24,138 bases of DNA from an uncultured Lachnospiraceae bacterium (GCA_902797475.1 CADBTG010000012.1:1-24138), one strand, 5' to 3'; positions 15,216 to 22,502 are shown, counted from the stretch's first letter. Program-made: numbers and translations. The notes: generated from the sequence alone by a model not told the origin.

Positions 15216-15608
15216 TTACAGAATCAGATAAACCGCTGAAATGAGAAGCTCCGCGACGCATGCCAGGCATGCCGGCACGGAGCTTTTCTTTTTTTCGGAG
15301 ACATATTCCGCAAGGAAGCACACCGTGTCACACAGAACAACAAACGGCGCGTAAACCCTGCCGCATTTCTTATAAATGACCAGATACAAAGCCCCCATGG
15401 AGAAAGCGGAAACAAATACACTTGCGACTCTGTGCTGCATGACGGACGCATTTACCGAAGGTCCCATGACATACTTCCAAAAGGCTTTCTCCACGTAAGG
15501 CGTAAGCATCAGAAAAGACAGCCCGAGCAGAATGCCCGAAAGGACCCGGTTCCCCGTATAGCAAAATATAAGACCGAACAGATTCAGTGCCGCAATGAAA
15601 AATGCCAT
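15216..15608 (-). CDS. Small multi-pass membrane protein, unknown
   Basis: The protein has 130 residues. It starts at an ATG behind AAAGGGG and has a consensus promoter 25 bases further up, so I regard it as real. About four hydrophobic segments are visible, near 2-18, 22-37, 60-78 and 112-130, with basic loops between. I do not recognise the family. The gene is convergent with the CotH gene, with only 2 bases between the two stop codons. The CotH terminator hairpin lies inside its last 30 codons and encodes part of KKSSVPACLACVAELL. The promoter carries direct repeats upstream of the -35, suggesting an activator. No terminator is visible at its own end. Confidence 0.6.
   Translation of the reverse strand: MAFFIAALNLFGLIFCYTGNRVLSGILLGLSFLMLTPYVEKAFWKYVMGPSVNASVMQHRVASVFVSAFSMGALYLVIYKKCGRVYAPFVVLCDTVCFLAEYVSEKKKSSVPACLACVAELLISAVYLIL
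15246..15295 (+). terminator. Rho-independent terminator of the CotH cassette
   Basis: The outer stem AAGCTCCG (15246-15253) pairs with CGGAGCTT (15278-15285). An inner stem forms from GCATGCC (15258-15264) with GGCATGC (15266-15272). A run of mainly T follows at 15284-15295. It lies 33 bases after the CotH stop and inside the opposite-strand gene. Confidence 0.85.
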
Positions 15609-15639
15609 AGATGCCCCTTTCTATAATCTCCCCAGGTTA

Positions 15640-15668
15640 ATAATAGCAAAGGGGTACAGGCTTTTCAA
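15640..15668 (-). promoter_or_regulatory. Predicted promoter of the small membrane protein gene
   Basis: On the minus strand, TTGAAA (15663-15668), a 17-base spacer, and TATTAT (15640-15645). Both boxes match consensus at 5 of 6 positions. The start would be near 15633, 25 bases before the ATG. Confidence 0.7.
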
Positions 15669-15675
15669 ATATCCG

Positions 15676-15708
15676 TTGATGAACGACATATTTTTTTGAT
15701 GAACGACA
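15676..15708 (-). promoter_or_regulatory. Two 13-bp direct repeats, LytTR-like activator site
   Basis: TGTCGTTCATCAA on the minus strand occurs exactly twice, at 15696-15708 and 15676-15688, a 20-bp period or two helical turns. The nearer copy ends 7 bases upstream of the -35 box. Paired direct repeats with a GTTNA core just upstream of -35 are the layout used by LytTR-type regulators such as AgrA and VirR. No such regulator is encoded in this window. Confidence 0.55.
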
Positions 15709-15761
15709 CTAAAATATTGAAAAAGCGCTTTTTTTGCGAATATTATTATATTTTTGCATGC

Positions 15762-15795
15762 AAAAAAAGTGAGCCGCCTGATGCGACTCACTTTT
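15762..15795 (-). terminator. Terminator of the nadD-yqeK / lipoprotein operon
   Basis: On the minus strand AAAAGTGAG (15787-15795) pairs with CTCACTTTT (15765-15773), with additional CG pairs inside, followed by a T run. It lies about 35 bases after the lipoprotein stop at 15831. The plus-strand reading also ends in T-rich sequence. A separate perfect palindrome, TTTTTGCATGCAAAAA, lies at 15751-15766. Confidence 0.8.
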
Positions 15796-15830
15796 CGTTT
15801 TCAATTCTTTTTTAAGAAGCAGAAGCCTCT

Positions 15831-16871
15831 TTACTCTGCCACGGCGCTGTCCATGATTACTTTAAATGCAAGGTCGAACAGCATGCTCTGACGAAGCTTA
15901 TCCTTACCGTACTCCGTTTCGAACTTCGCCTGATCCGTGTAGTCATACTTCTTCATGTATTCCTGCACCATCGTATTGTACTGCTCGTCCGAAAGAACAA
16001 TCTTCTCTTTAGAGACGATGGCATTTAACACCATCTCCTCTTTCATCGTCTGCTCTGCAACACCCTTTACCTGCGCATTGAATTCGTCTACTGTCGTGTT
16101 GTAAGTAACTGACAGATAGTTCTCAAGCGACATGTTGGCCTTCAGGGCTTCGTTCGCATAGTAATTCTTGATGTCGTTATAGTAGCCGTCGAGCTTCTCG
16201 GCATCCAGCTTACCGAATTTCGTATCGGAAACAATCTTATCCAGAAGATCGCTGCGAACCTCACTCATATAAGTCTGCGCCTTCGCCTGAATGATATAGT
16301 CGGAGGCAAATTTCTTATACTCTTCCAAGGTCTTGAACTGTCCGTTTGAATAATCGGTAATCAGCTCATCATTCATCTCGCGGACCTTCTTCTCCACGAT
16401 GTCTTTTACGGTAACGGTAAATGTGACCTTCTTTCCGGCATATTCGGCATAATACTGTTCGGGAAATGTCAATTTGAGATCCGTGGTCTCGCCCTGCTTC
16501 ACGCCGATCAGGCCGTCTTCAAAGCCCGGAATGAAGCGGCCGCCGCCGATTTCCAGAATGTAGTCTTTGCCGGTTCCGCCCTCAAACGGCTCAGTCTGCC
16601 CGTCCAAAACGCCGCTGAAGTCGATCTTAACAAGATCTCCCTTCTTCACGGCCGTGCCCTTGCGGCTTTCAATCGACTCATAGGTCGTGTAGCGCTCCAG
16701 AATCTGCGCATACAGGTTCTGAAAATCCTCCTCGGAAACCTCAAAGGTCTTGTTAGGGTACGTCAGGCCTTTGTATTTGCCAAGGACAAGCTCGTCCTTC
16801 TTTCCGCAGCCTGCAAGGCAGGGAATCATCAGACATACCGTCGTCAAAAGCAGCAGTAATCTCTTCTTCAT
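15831..16871 (-). CDS. FKBP/trigger-factor-like lipoprotein foldase
   Basis: The frame extends to 16895, but the ATG at 16871 has GAGGAAAC upstream and begins a signal peptide MKKRLLLLLT with lipobox LAGC (Cys22), giving 346 residues. Residues 76-162 form an FKBP-type peptidyl-prolyl isomerase domain like that of trigger factor: KKGDLVKIDFSGVLDG, FEGGTGKDYILEIGGGRFIPGFEDGLIG, and VTFTVTVKDI. Residues 163-346 are helical and resemble the trigger-factor C-terminal chaperone region. Unlike trigger factor it lacks the ribosome-binding N-domain and is exported and lipid-anchored, so it should help fold secreted proteins, analogous to PrsA. Its ATG overlaps the stop of the nadD-yqeK fusion (ATGA at 16868-16871), so it is translationally coupled. 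Confidence 0.9.
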   Translation of the reverse strand: MKKRLLLLLTTVCLMIPCLAGCGKKDELVLGKYKGLTYPNKTFEVSEEDFQNLYAQILERYTTYESIESRKGTAVKKGDLVKIDFSGVLDGQTEPFEGGTGKDYILEIGGGRFIPGFEDGLIGVKQGETTDLKLTFPEQYYAEYAGKKVTFTVTVKDIVEKKVREMNDELITDYSNGQFKTLEEYKKFASDYIIQAKAQTYMSEVRSDLLDKIVSDTKFGKLDAEKLDGYYNDIKNYYANEALKANMSLENYLSVTYNTTVDEFNAQVKGVAEQTMKEEMVLNAIVSKEKIVLSDEQYNTMVQEYMKKYDYTDQAKFETEYGKDKLRQSMLFDLAFKVIMDSAVAE

Positions 16872-18154
16872 TGTTTCCTCAGGATGGCTTTCCATCCTTT
16901 TCCTTTCTTTGATGTCCTGATTTTATGTAACGTTTGATAAATGCAAGCCATATCGTCGGTTTCTTTACTTCCGATAGCCCGCAGATAATACATGGTAGCC
17001 GCGGTTACCGTTTCCGAACCGAAAACAGCATCCTCCCGGGCAATCTGCCTGATCACAGGAAGCGGCGGCGTCGGAATGTGGTCGCGGAACGGTTCTGTGA
17101 AATCCGCAATGAAAACCGCCATCTCCATCGGATGCTCATCCATATCCACGGAACCGTTACAATGGTTTCCGATGGCCCGAAGCATCTCCGCATCGCGAAT
17201 GTCATAACGTTCCCTCGCCATCGCCCGACCTGCGGGACCGTGCCATATGCCTTTGATTGCAAGCACATCGTCCCGAAGCTTTACACGGTGTTTCTTCAGG
17301 TAAGCAAGCGTTTCCTCGCCGGTCAGGCTCTTCGCACAGTCATGAAGGAGTCCGGCAAGTAACGTTCTTCGGACAAGCCTCTTCCCGTTCGGCGTCTCAA
17401 GGATGCCTTCCGAATCGAGCCATTCCGCCATCAGATTGGCAGACATGAAGGCAACCCCTTTTGAGTGATTCAGACGGTGCGCGGAAACGGTTCCCGCCAG
17501 TCGTTCGGAAAGCTCTTCATAACGCTTTAAGGCTTCTCTTCGGACCGCCGTCGGTTTACAGCCGTATAAGCCGAAGCGGTGAATGTAATCATCCGTCGCT
17601 TTCACCAGTGCGGGATGGGGTTCCCGCTCCGTCCGGACAGCCTGCCGGATTACGGTTGAGGAAATATCGTAATAAGGAACCGTCAGTGCCTGAAATGCTC
17701 CGCCGTACTGCCGATTGCGTTCGGCAAGCAGTTCGCCGAAGCCCTTCTCGTCCGTTCCTCTGACGGCAACCAGCATCGTTGCAAGAGAAGCAATCTTTTC
17801 CGGCTCATGCCAGGTGACGAAATCCCGAAGGGAGTCTTCCCCGATGATGCAGAAAAGCTGATCGTCGGGATGCCTCTCGTGTAAAAGGGCAAGCGTATCG
17901 GAGGTATAGGAAACGCCTTCACGTTCAAACTCCGTCAGATCGAGCTCGATGCCTTCGCCGACCGGAAGCGCAAGGCTTACCATCATCAGGCGGTGGACAT
18001 CCTCGGTAATGCCCTTATTCTGTTTATGGGGCGGGATTCGCGCCGGCATGATGCGAACCATGTCAAGCCCGAACTGTTCCTTCGCCGCACGGGCAATCGC
18101 AAGGTGTCCCTTGTGGATCGGATCAAATGTCCCGCCGAAGATACCGACTTTCAT
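16868..18154 (-). CDS. nadD: NadD-YqeK fusion: nicotinate-nucleotide adenylyltransferase plus HD-domain hydrolase
   Basis: The protein has 428 residues and two complete enzymes in one chain. Residues 1-197 are NadD, which adenylates nicotinate mononucleotide in NAD synthesis: GGTFDPIHKGHL at 7-18 with the (H/T)xGH motif, PPHK at 41-44, and ISSTVIR at 164-170. Residues 205-428 are a YqeK-type HD domain, a family shown to split diadenosine tetraphosphate symmetrically: HRLNHSKGV with His230, LLHDCAKS with His271-Asp272, GNHCNG with His331, and FIADFTEPFRD with Asp351. In many Firmicutes these are adjacent separate genes, so the fusion is credible and no frameshift is seen. RsfS, often next in the row, is absent. 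The start has AAGGGGAG. A divergent promoter region separates it from the MATE gene. Confidence 0.93.
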   Translation of the reverse strand: MKVGIFGGTFDPIHKGHLAIARAAKEQFGLDMVRIMPARIPPHKQNKGITEDVHRLMMVSLALPVGEGIELDLTEFEREGVSYTSDTLALLHERHPDDQLFCIIGEDSLRDFVTWHEPEKIASLATMLVAVRGTDEKGFGELLAERNRQYGGAFQALTVPYYDISSTVIRQAVRTEREPHPALVKATDDYIHRFGLYGCKPTAVRREALKRYEELSERLAGTVSAHRLNHSKGVAFMSANLMAEWLDSEGILETPNGKRLVRRTLLAGLLHDCAKSLTGEETLAYLKKHRVKLRDDVLAIKGIWHGPAGRAMARERYDIRDAEMLRAIGNHCNGSVDMDEHPMEMAVFIADFTEPFRDHIPTPPLPVIRQIAREDAVFGSETVTAATMYYLRAIGSKETDDMACIYQTLHKIRTSKKGKGWKAILRKQ

Positions 18155-18186
18155 GTTCTCTCCCCTTTTGACCGGTTTACTGCCAC

Positions 18187-18215
18187 ATTATATCACTTGA
18201 CAAAGGATTTTTCTA
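18187..18215 (-). promoter_or_regulatory. Predicted promoter of the nadD-yqeK operon
   Basis: A perfect TATAAT with TG extension (GTGATATAAT) on the minus strand at 18187-18192. The -35 region TAGAAA (18210-18215) at 17 bases is weak. It overlaps the -35 and spacer of the divergent MATE promoter. Leader about 26 bases. Confidence 0.6.
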
Positions 18216-18225
18216 CTATTATTAT
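18197..18225 (+). promoter_or_regulatory. Predicted promoter of the MATE efflux gene
   Basis: A perfect TTGACA (18197-18202), a 17-base spacer, and TATTAT (18220-18225). A TATAAT at 20 bases spacing (18223-18228) overlaps it. The expected start is near 18232, with a leader of about 68 bases. Confidence 0.7.
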
Positions 18226-18299
18226 AATTCCGTTTGATAACAGTCTGTACAGTACCGTCCCATAACCCGTTCGGGACAACCGTTTGGAAGGAATCCGAA

Positions 18300-19706
18300 A
18301 TGAATGACCCTGTCTTAAAAGAAAATAAAATGGGCGTTATGCCCGTTAACAAACTGCTTGTATCGATGGCCGTACCGATGATCCTTTCGATGCTGATGCA
18401 GGCGATGTACAACATCGTGGACAGCATCTTTGTCGGCCGCTTCGATCAGAACGCGCTGAGTGCTGTTACGATGGCATTTCCCGCACAGTCACTGATGATT
18501 GCGATTGCCGCAGGTACCGGCGTCGGCGTGAACTCCCTTCTCTCTTACAGCCTCGGCAGAAAGGACAGAGAATCCGCGAACAAAGCCGCGACACACGGCA
18601 TCTTCCTTGCCTTTTGCGCCGCAATCCTGTTCCTTGTGCTCGGTCTGTTCCTCTCGGAACCGTTCTATCGCTGGCAGATTTCCGTGAAAGAATGGAGCGA
18701 GAATCCCGAGGCCTGCCGCGCCATCATCGCATACGGCAGGGAGTATCTCGGCGTCGTCACAATGTTCAGCCTCGGCATTTACATGCAGGTGACGTTAGAG
18801 CGTCTTCTGCAGTCTACCGGCAAGACCTTCTACGCCATGATCACGCAGGCAACCGGTGCGATCATCAACATCGTTCTCGACTATATTTTCGTTTTCGGCA
18901 AATGCGGACTCCCCGCCATGGGTGCAAAGGGTGCCGCGATTGCAACCGTCATCGGACAGTGGATCGCGATGTTGCTTGCTCTTGTGTTAAATGTAAAGAA
19001 AAACCGTGAAATCAGTCTTTCGTTCAAGGGGTTCCGCGTAGACGGCACGGTCGTGAAAACGATCTACCGCGTCGGCTTCCCCAGCATCATCATGCAGGCG
19101 ATTTCATCGGTCGTCACATTTTCCTTAAACAAGCTTCTGAACGGCTTTTCGCAGGTTGCCGTCAATGCGTTCGGCATTTACTTCAAGCTGCAGAGCTTCA
19201 TTTTCATGCCGGTGTTCGGCCTGAATAACGGCATGGTACCGATTATCGCATACAACTACGGCGCGCGGCACCGAAAGCGCATCTTCGATACGATGAAGCT
19301 GAGCTACCTGATTGCCGGCAGCATCATGGCAGTCGGAACGGTCATCTTTTTGGTGTTCCCGAAGCCTCTTCTGTCGATGTTCTGTAAGCCCGAGTCGCTT
19401 GACGAGCTTGCCCGCTACGGCATTCCGTGCCTTCGGCTAATCAGTCTTCACTTTGTCGTCGCGGCGTTCTCAATCATTACGATATCGGTATTCCAGGCGC
19501 TTGGAAACGGCCTGTACAGCATGATTGTTTCGATCTGCCGTCAGCTGGTGATTCTGCTTCCGGTCGCTCTGTTCATGGGACTTGTTCTTAAAAATATCGA
19601 CCTCGTGTGGCTCAGTTATCCGATTGCGGAAATCGCGTCGGCTTCCATGTGCCTGTTCTATTTAGTCAGGATATACCGCAGGAATTTAAAAGGTCTGCCC
19701 GAATAA
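18300..19706 (+). CDS. MATE family efflux transporter
   Basis: The frame opens at 18234, but AAGGA 8 bases before the ATG at 18300 sets the start, giving 468 residues. About 12 hydrophobic helices are arranged as two homologous halves. The N-half has the MATE pattern PVNKLLVSMAVPMILSMLMQAMYNIVDSIFVGR near residues 15-48, with AVTMAFPAQSLMIAIAAGTGVGVNSLLS after it. The second half repeats it with VGFPSIIMQAISSVVTFSLNKLL. It probably exports cationic drugs or metabolites by Na+ or H+ antiport. The substrate and the coupling ion cannot be read from the sequence. It is a single-gene unit with its own promoter, ending in a terminator whose loop contains the stop codon. Confidence 0.93.
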   Translation: MNDPVLKENKMGVMPVNKLLVSMAVPMILSMLMQAMYNIVDSIFVGRFDQNALSAVTMAFPAQSLMIAIAAGTGVGVNSLLSYSLGRKDRESANKAATHGIFLAFCAAILFLVLGLFLSEPFYRWQISVKEWSENPEACRAIIAYGREYLGVVTMFSLGIYMQVTLERLLQSTGKTFYAMITQATGAIINIVLDYIFVFGKCGLPAMGAKGAAIATVIGQWIAMLLALVLNVKKNREISLSFKGFRVDGTVVKTIYRVGFPSIIMQAISSVVTFSLNKLLNGFSQVAVNAFGIYFKLQSFIFMPVFGLNNGMVPIIAYNYGARHRKRIFDTMKLSYLIAGSIMAVGTVIFLVFPKPLLSMFCKPESLDELARYGIPCLRLISLHFVVAAFSIITISVFQALGNGLYSMIVSICRQLVILLPVALFMGLVLKNIDLVWLSYPIAEIASASMCLFYLVRIYRRNLKGLPE

Positions 19707-19719
19707 GGCAGACCTTTTT
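19688..19719. terminator. Bidirectional terminator overlapping the MATE stop codon
   Basis: A 12-base-pair stem, AAAAGGTCTGCC (19688-19699) with GGCAGACCTTTT (19707-19718), followed by T. The MATE TAA lies in the 7-base loop. It serves the plus-strand MATE gene and, read the other way, lies just after the minus-strand permease stop at 19722. Confidence 0.85.
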
Positions 19720-19721
19720 CA

Positions 19722-20486
19722 TTATATGGACTTTTTCTGAATGCACGCAAGGCCTCCCGCGATGCAAAGCGCAAAGCAGACTCCCGCGACACAAAGCGGT
19801 ATTACGAAATCTCCGATTGCAAGTTTTTCCTCCAACAGGGAGAGGCCGCTTGAAAGCCGGATCGGAAGATATTTCTCGGTCTTCGGGATGATGGTAAGAA
19901 ACGTGCAGAGAAAATACACGCCGCCGACTCCCAAAAGCACCTGAAAGCTTCCCGATGCAATCGAGGAGAAGAATGCCCACAGCCCGATGATCCAGATTCC
20001 GAATGCCCACTCAAGAAGCACTGCCGGGATGATATGCGGCACTCTGTCCGACCAGTAATATAAGGTGTATCCGTAGCTTAAAAGGAAATACAACCCGTAT
20101 CCCGCCGTCCAGACGCAAAGCAGCGCTCCGACCTTCGACAGAAAGATATCGGTTCTTTTAAGCCCCTTGGTCACGAGCGGAACAAGCGTATGCCTGCGGT
20201 ATTCCTCCGTAAAGCAACCCGCCCACATAAGCACCATGACGATCAGCGGAATATCGATGTTTTTGAAGAACTGCATCCAGGCATCCATCGCCGTAACGTC
20301 CTTCGGAACCATGACGATTCCCTGGGTTGCCATCTCCTCCGCCACCATGTCTAAAATTTTCGGTGTCAGAAGCGCCGTTCCGATTCCGAGAAGCGCGAAG
20401 GCGGCAAATACAATGGCTATGATCAATGCCTTCTTACGCCGCACAATCTCGGTGACTTCTTTTCTGAAAAATGCCATCCCGCTCAT
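19722..20486 (-). CDS. ABC-2 type transporter permease
   Basis: The protein has 254 residues and about six membrane helices, near 20-40, 78-95, 117-140, 153-172, 180-200 and 228-248. It has an N-terminal cytoplasmic stretch MAFFRKEVTEIVRRKKAL, typical of ABC-2/NatB-like permeases. The segment CFTEEYRRHTLVPLVTKGLKRTDIFLSK after helix 2 is the usual coupling-helix region of this class. Its ATG overlaps the ATPase stop (ATGA at 20483-20486), so the two subunits are made together. The substrate is unknown. The class includes bacteriocin-immunity and sodium exporters. It is the last gene of the six-gene operon. Confidence 0.88.
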   Translation of the reverse strand: MSGMAFFRKEVTEIVRRKKALIIAIVFAAFALLGIGTALLTPKILDMVAEEMATQGIVMVPKDVTAMDAWMQFFKNIDIPLIVMVLMWAGCFTEEYRRHTLVPLVTKGLKRTDIFLSKVGALLCVWTAGYGLYFLLSYGYTLYYWSDRVPHIIPAVLLEWAFGIWIIGLWAFFSSIASGSFQVLLGVGGVYFLCTFLTIIPKTEKYLPIRLSSGLSLLEEKLAIGDFVIPLCVAGVCFALCIAGGLACIQKKSI

Positions 20487-21430
20487 CGTACCGCCTCCCT
20501 TCCGTCTTCGCTGTCGACCTTGCCGACAGCCTCCAGGAATTGGTCCTCAAGCGTGGATTCTTTCCATTCCGCCTTCTCGATATCGATGCTTTCTTCCGCT
20601 ACCGTTTTCAAAACCCTGCGAAAATCCTCCGCACCGCCGTGTTTCCACAAAAGCCGGCTGATGCCGCCCTGCTCTTCTTCGGGAATCATATTCGGGAACA
20701 GTTCTGCCAGTCTGATAAAGCTTTGCTGGTTGGCGGCCGACACGAAGAAGTCTCTCTCGGAGCGAACCCGGTGTAATTCCTCCATCGTGCCTTCCCTAAC
20801 GATTCTGCCGTCATGAAGAATCGCCGCACGGTCGCTGATCCTCTCCACATCAGAAAGGATATGCGTCGAGAAGATGATCGTCGTCTCCTTTTTCGCGGCA
20901 AGAAGCGCATCGAGAATCTCTTTTCGCCCCATCGGGTCAAGCGCCGAGGTGGGCTCATCGCAGATCAGAAGCTTCGGCTTATTAAGAAGCGCCTGGGCGA
21001 TGCCGAGCCGCTGCTTCATACCTCTTGAAAAGCCGCCGATCCGATGCTTCTCTCCTGCAAGCCCTACGGTCTCGAGCATCTCGTCGATTCGGGATTTCTG
21101 CTCCTTTTTCGGCATCCCCGTTATGTCTGCACACAAGCGGAGATACTCTTTCGTTGTCATATAATCATAAAACTCCGGGACATCCGGCAGATATCCTACC
21201 ATTCTGTTGGTTTTGGTATTTCCGTAGGTCACCGGCTCCCCGAACACGCGAATCTCTCCGGCATCCTTCTGCAAAAGGCCTAGCACCGTTTTCATGGTCG
21301 TGGTCTTTCCTGCGCCGTTCTGACCGATGAATCCGAAGATGCACCCCTCCGGCACGGAAAAGGAAACACCCTTCAGCACTTCCTTTGTCCCGAACCTTTT
21401 CTTAAGTCCTTCTATCTCCAAAGCATTCAT
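20483..21430 (-). CDS. ABC transporter ATP-binding protein
   Basis: An in-frame ATG exists at 21496, but the family N-terminus MNALEIEGLKKRFG begins at 21430 with TGAGGA upstream, giving 315 residues. Walker A is GQNGAGKT (36-43), the signature is FSRGMKQRLG (134-143, an unusual but accepted form of LSGGQ), Walker B is LLICDEP (154-160), and the H-loop His is His190 in STHIL. Residues 215-315 are an extra C-terminal domain, as in drug- or peptide-exporting CcmA/NatA-type ATPases. It powers the permease encoded next. A 67-base gap containing the GC-rich palindrome GGCGCGCGCC (21463-21472) separates it from the DUF1648 gene. Confidence 0.95.
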   Translation of the reverse strand: MNALEIEGLKKRFGTKEVLKGVSFSVPEGCIFGFIGQNGAGKTTTMKTVLGLLQKDAGEIRVFGEPVTYGNTKTNRMVGYLPDVPEFYDYMTTKEYLRLCADITGMPKKEQKSRIDEMLETVGLAGEKHRIGGFSRGMKQRLGIAQALLNKPKLLICDEPTSALDPMGRKEILDALLAAKKETTIIFSTHILSDVERISDRAAILHDGRIVREGTMEELHRVRSERDFFVSAANQQSFIRLAELFPNMIPEEEQGGISRLLWKHGGAEDFRRVLKTVAEESIDIEKAEWKESTLEDQFLEAVGKVDSEDGREAVR

Positions 21431-21497
21431 GTCATTTTCCTCAGGCTGTATTAAAGTGCAGTGGCGCGCGCCTGTCACGCCATCCGTGGGCGGCATT

Positions 21498-21968
21498 CTA
21501 ACCCCTGCCCTTAACCGCTATGAATACCATCGTTGCGATAAATGCGACGGTGAAAACTCCCAGCTGTATGAAAATAATCCAGCCGGGATAGGTTTTGGAA
21601 AATACGATGGCAATAATCGGGCCGGCCAGAAGCGTAATCATGATAATGGTTTCGACTTCCATGAAGTATTTGACGGTCCGGTAGACAAATTCCCGGTTGC
21701 TATCCGTAATCTTCACGGGCAGATTCCACATCTTCGGGAACATTTCCGAAAGATACATAAGCCCCGTTATGGCAACCATTACGACCAACAGGACAATCAG
21801 CATTTTCTTGCCGCCGAAGCCGTTCGGTTCCCCGTTCAGTTCAAAGTGTGTCGGGATCTTATCCGGCAGTTTATTCCACCGAACGGCAACAATCAAGGCC
21901 GTTGCCGCGCAGCATAAAAAGGCGACGGCTTTCAAAATCCAATCCACGGTGTTGTTCGCGATTCTCAT
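21498..21968 (-). CDS. DUF1648 membrane protein
   Basis: The start is the ATG at 21968, with AAGGAG 6 bases upstream, rather than the earlier in-frame ATG at 22025 that overlaps the preceding gene. This gives 156 residues. Four membrane helices lie near 9-29, 56-75, 105-124 and 130-151. The DUF1648 signature is between helices 1 and 2: LPDKIPTHFELNGEPNGFGG at 34-53. DUF1648 is the N-terminal module of SdpI, the immunity protein against the SDP toxin of Bacillus, and also occurs in other membrane proteins. The SdpI-family second module is not evident. It starts 10 bases after the PLDc_N-like gene, in the same operon. Confidence 0.85.
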   Translation of the reverse strand: MRIANNTVDWILKAVAFLCCAATALIVAVRWNKLPDKIPTHFELNGEPNGFGGKKMLIVLLVVMVAITGLMYLSEMFPKMWNLPVKITDSNREFVYRTVKYFMEVETIIMITLLAGPIIAIVFSKTYPGWIIFIQLGVFTVAFIATMVFIAVKGRG

Positions 21969-21978
21969 ATAAGGCTCC

Positions 21979-22203
21979 TTACTCGTCCGATTTGCCGATG
22001 ACCAGGTAAAGAATCGGGCCGACAAAGTTCATGCCCACCAAGGCAATAATGTTCCAAAGTACCCGGTTGCCGGTTTTGTAGGTTTCGTGGGTGTTGATGT
22101 GCCACAAAACATAAATCAGCAGAACGAACTCAATTACAACAATCGGGATGATAAGCGGAAGATACTGTTTTAAATCCGCTAAAGTTGCTGTTGCTGCAAA
22201 CAT
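21979..22203 (-). CDS. Small PLDc_N-domain membrane protein (YxlE-like)
   Basis: The protein has 74 residues and two membrane helices (about 15-34 and 48-68). It ends in NRVLWNIIALVGMNFVGPILYLVIGKSDE, the pattern of the cardiolipin synthase N-terminal (PLDc_N) domain without any phospholipase domain. Such free-standing PLDc_N proteins include B. subtilis YxlE, which sits beside an ABC transporter (YxlFG) in the sigY operon. Here too an ABC transporter lies downstream. AGAGGAG precedes the ATG. The function is unknown, and a role in membrane stress regulation is inference from that analogy. Confidence 0.8.
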   Translation of the reverse strand: MFAATATLADLKQYLPLIIPIVVIEFVLLIYVLWHINTHETYKTGNRVLWNIIALVGMNFVGPILYLVIGKSDE

Positions 22204-22243
22204 GTTCTGTCTCCTCTTTCATAATCCTTTCAAACGGTGATTC

Positions 22244-22438
22244 TTATACGTCAAGTTCCGGCGGCACATCGATTTCCTTACCGACATACGCGCCGTTCTT
22301 CTTGCGTTGCTTCACACACTCCGAAAGGAGATATTCAATCTGTCCGTTCACGGAGCGGAAATCGTCCTCCGCCCATGACGCAATGGCATTATACAATGCT
22401 TCCGAAAGCCGAAGCGGTACCTGCTTTTTCTCAGCCAT
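22244..22438 (-). CDS. Ribbon-helix-helix (Arc-like) small DNA-binding protein
   Basis: The start is taken at the ATG at 22438, 7 bases from AAGGAG. The in-frame ATG at 22444 is only 1 base from it. The protein has 64 residues. KKQVPLRLSEALYNAIASWAEDD gives a short beta strand with alternating basic residues followed by a helix. RSVNGQIEYLLSECVKQRKK is the second helix with the NGQIEYLL pattern of Arc/CopG family proteins. Such proteins bind DNA as dimers at palindromes. It follows the SPFH gene by 64 bases and precedes the PLDc_N-like gene by 40 bases. It may regulate this operon at the palindrome near the promoter. No toxin partner is visible. Confidence 0.8.
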   Translation of the reverse strand: MAEKKQVPLRLSEALYNAIASWAEDDFRSVNGQIEYLLSECVKQRKKNGAYVGKEIDVPPELDV

Positions 22439-22474
22439 TGTCATACTCCTTTCCGGGTTGCCCCGCCTGGGTGA

Positions 22475-22494
22475 GGGGGACCCGAGGGTCCCCC
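22475..22494 (-). other. GC-rich hairpin between SPFH and ribbon-helix-helix genes
   Basis: GGGGGACC and GGTCCCCC form a perfect 8-base-pair stem with a 4-base loop just after the SPFH stop. There is no T run after it, so it is not a normal terminator. It may stabilise the upstream message or reduce downstream expression. Confidence 0.55.
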
Positions 22495-22502
22495 GTTACG
22501 GT

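Noticed and set aside
21463..21472. GC palindrome GGCGCGCGCC between the DUF1648 and ATPase genes
   Set aside because: It is short, without a T run or promoter nearby, and expected by chance in GC-rich linkers. No function is claimed.
22244..22438. Toxin-antitoxin module based on the ribbon-helix-helix protein
   Set aside because: Neither neighbour resembles a toxin. The flanking genes encode SPFH and PLDc_N membrane proteins.
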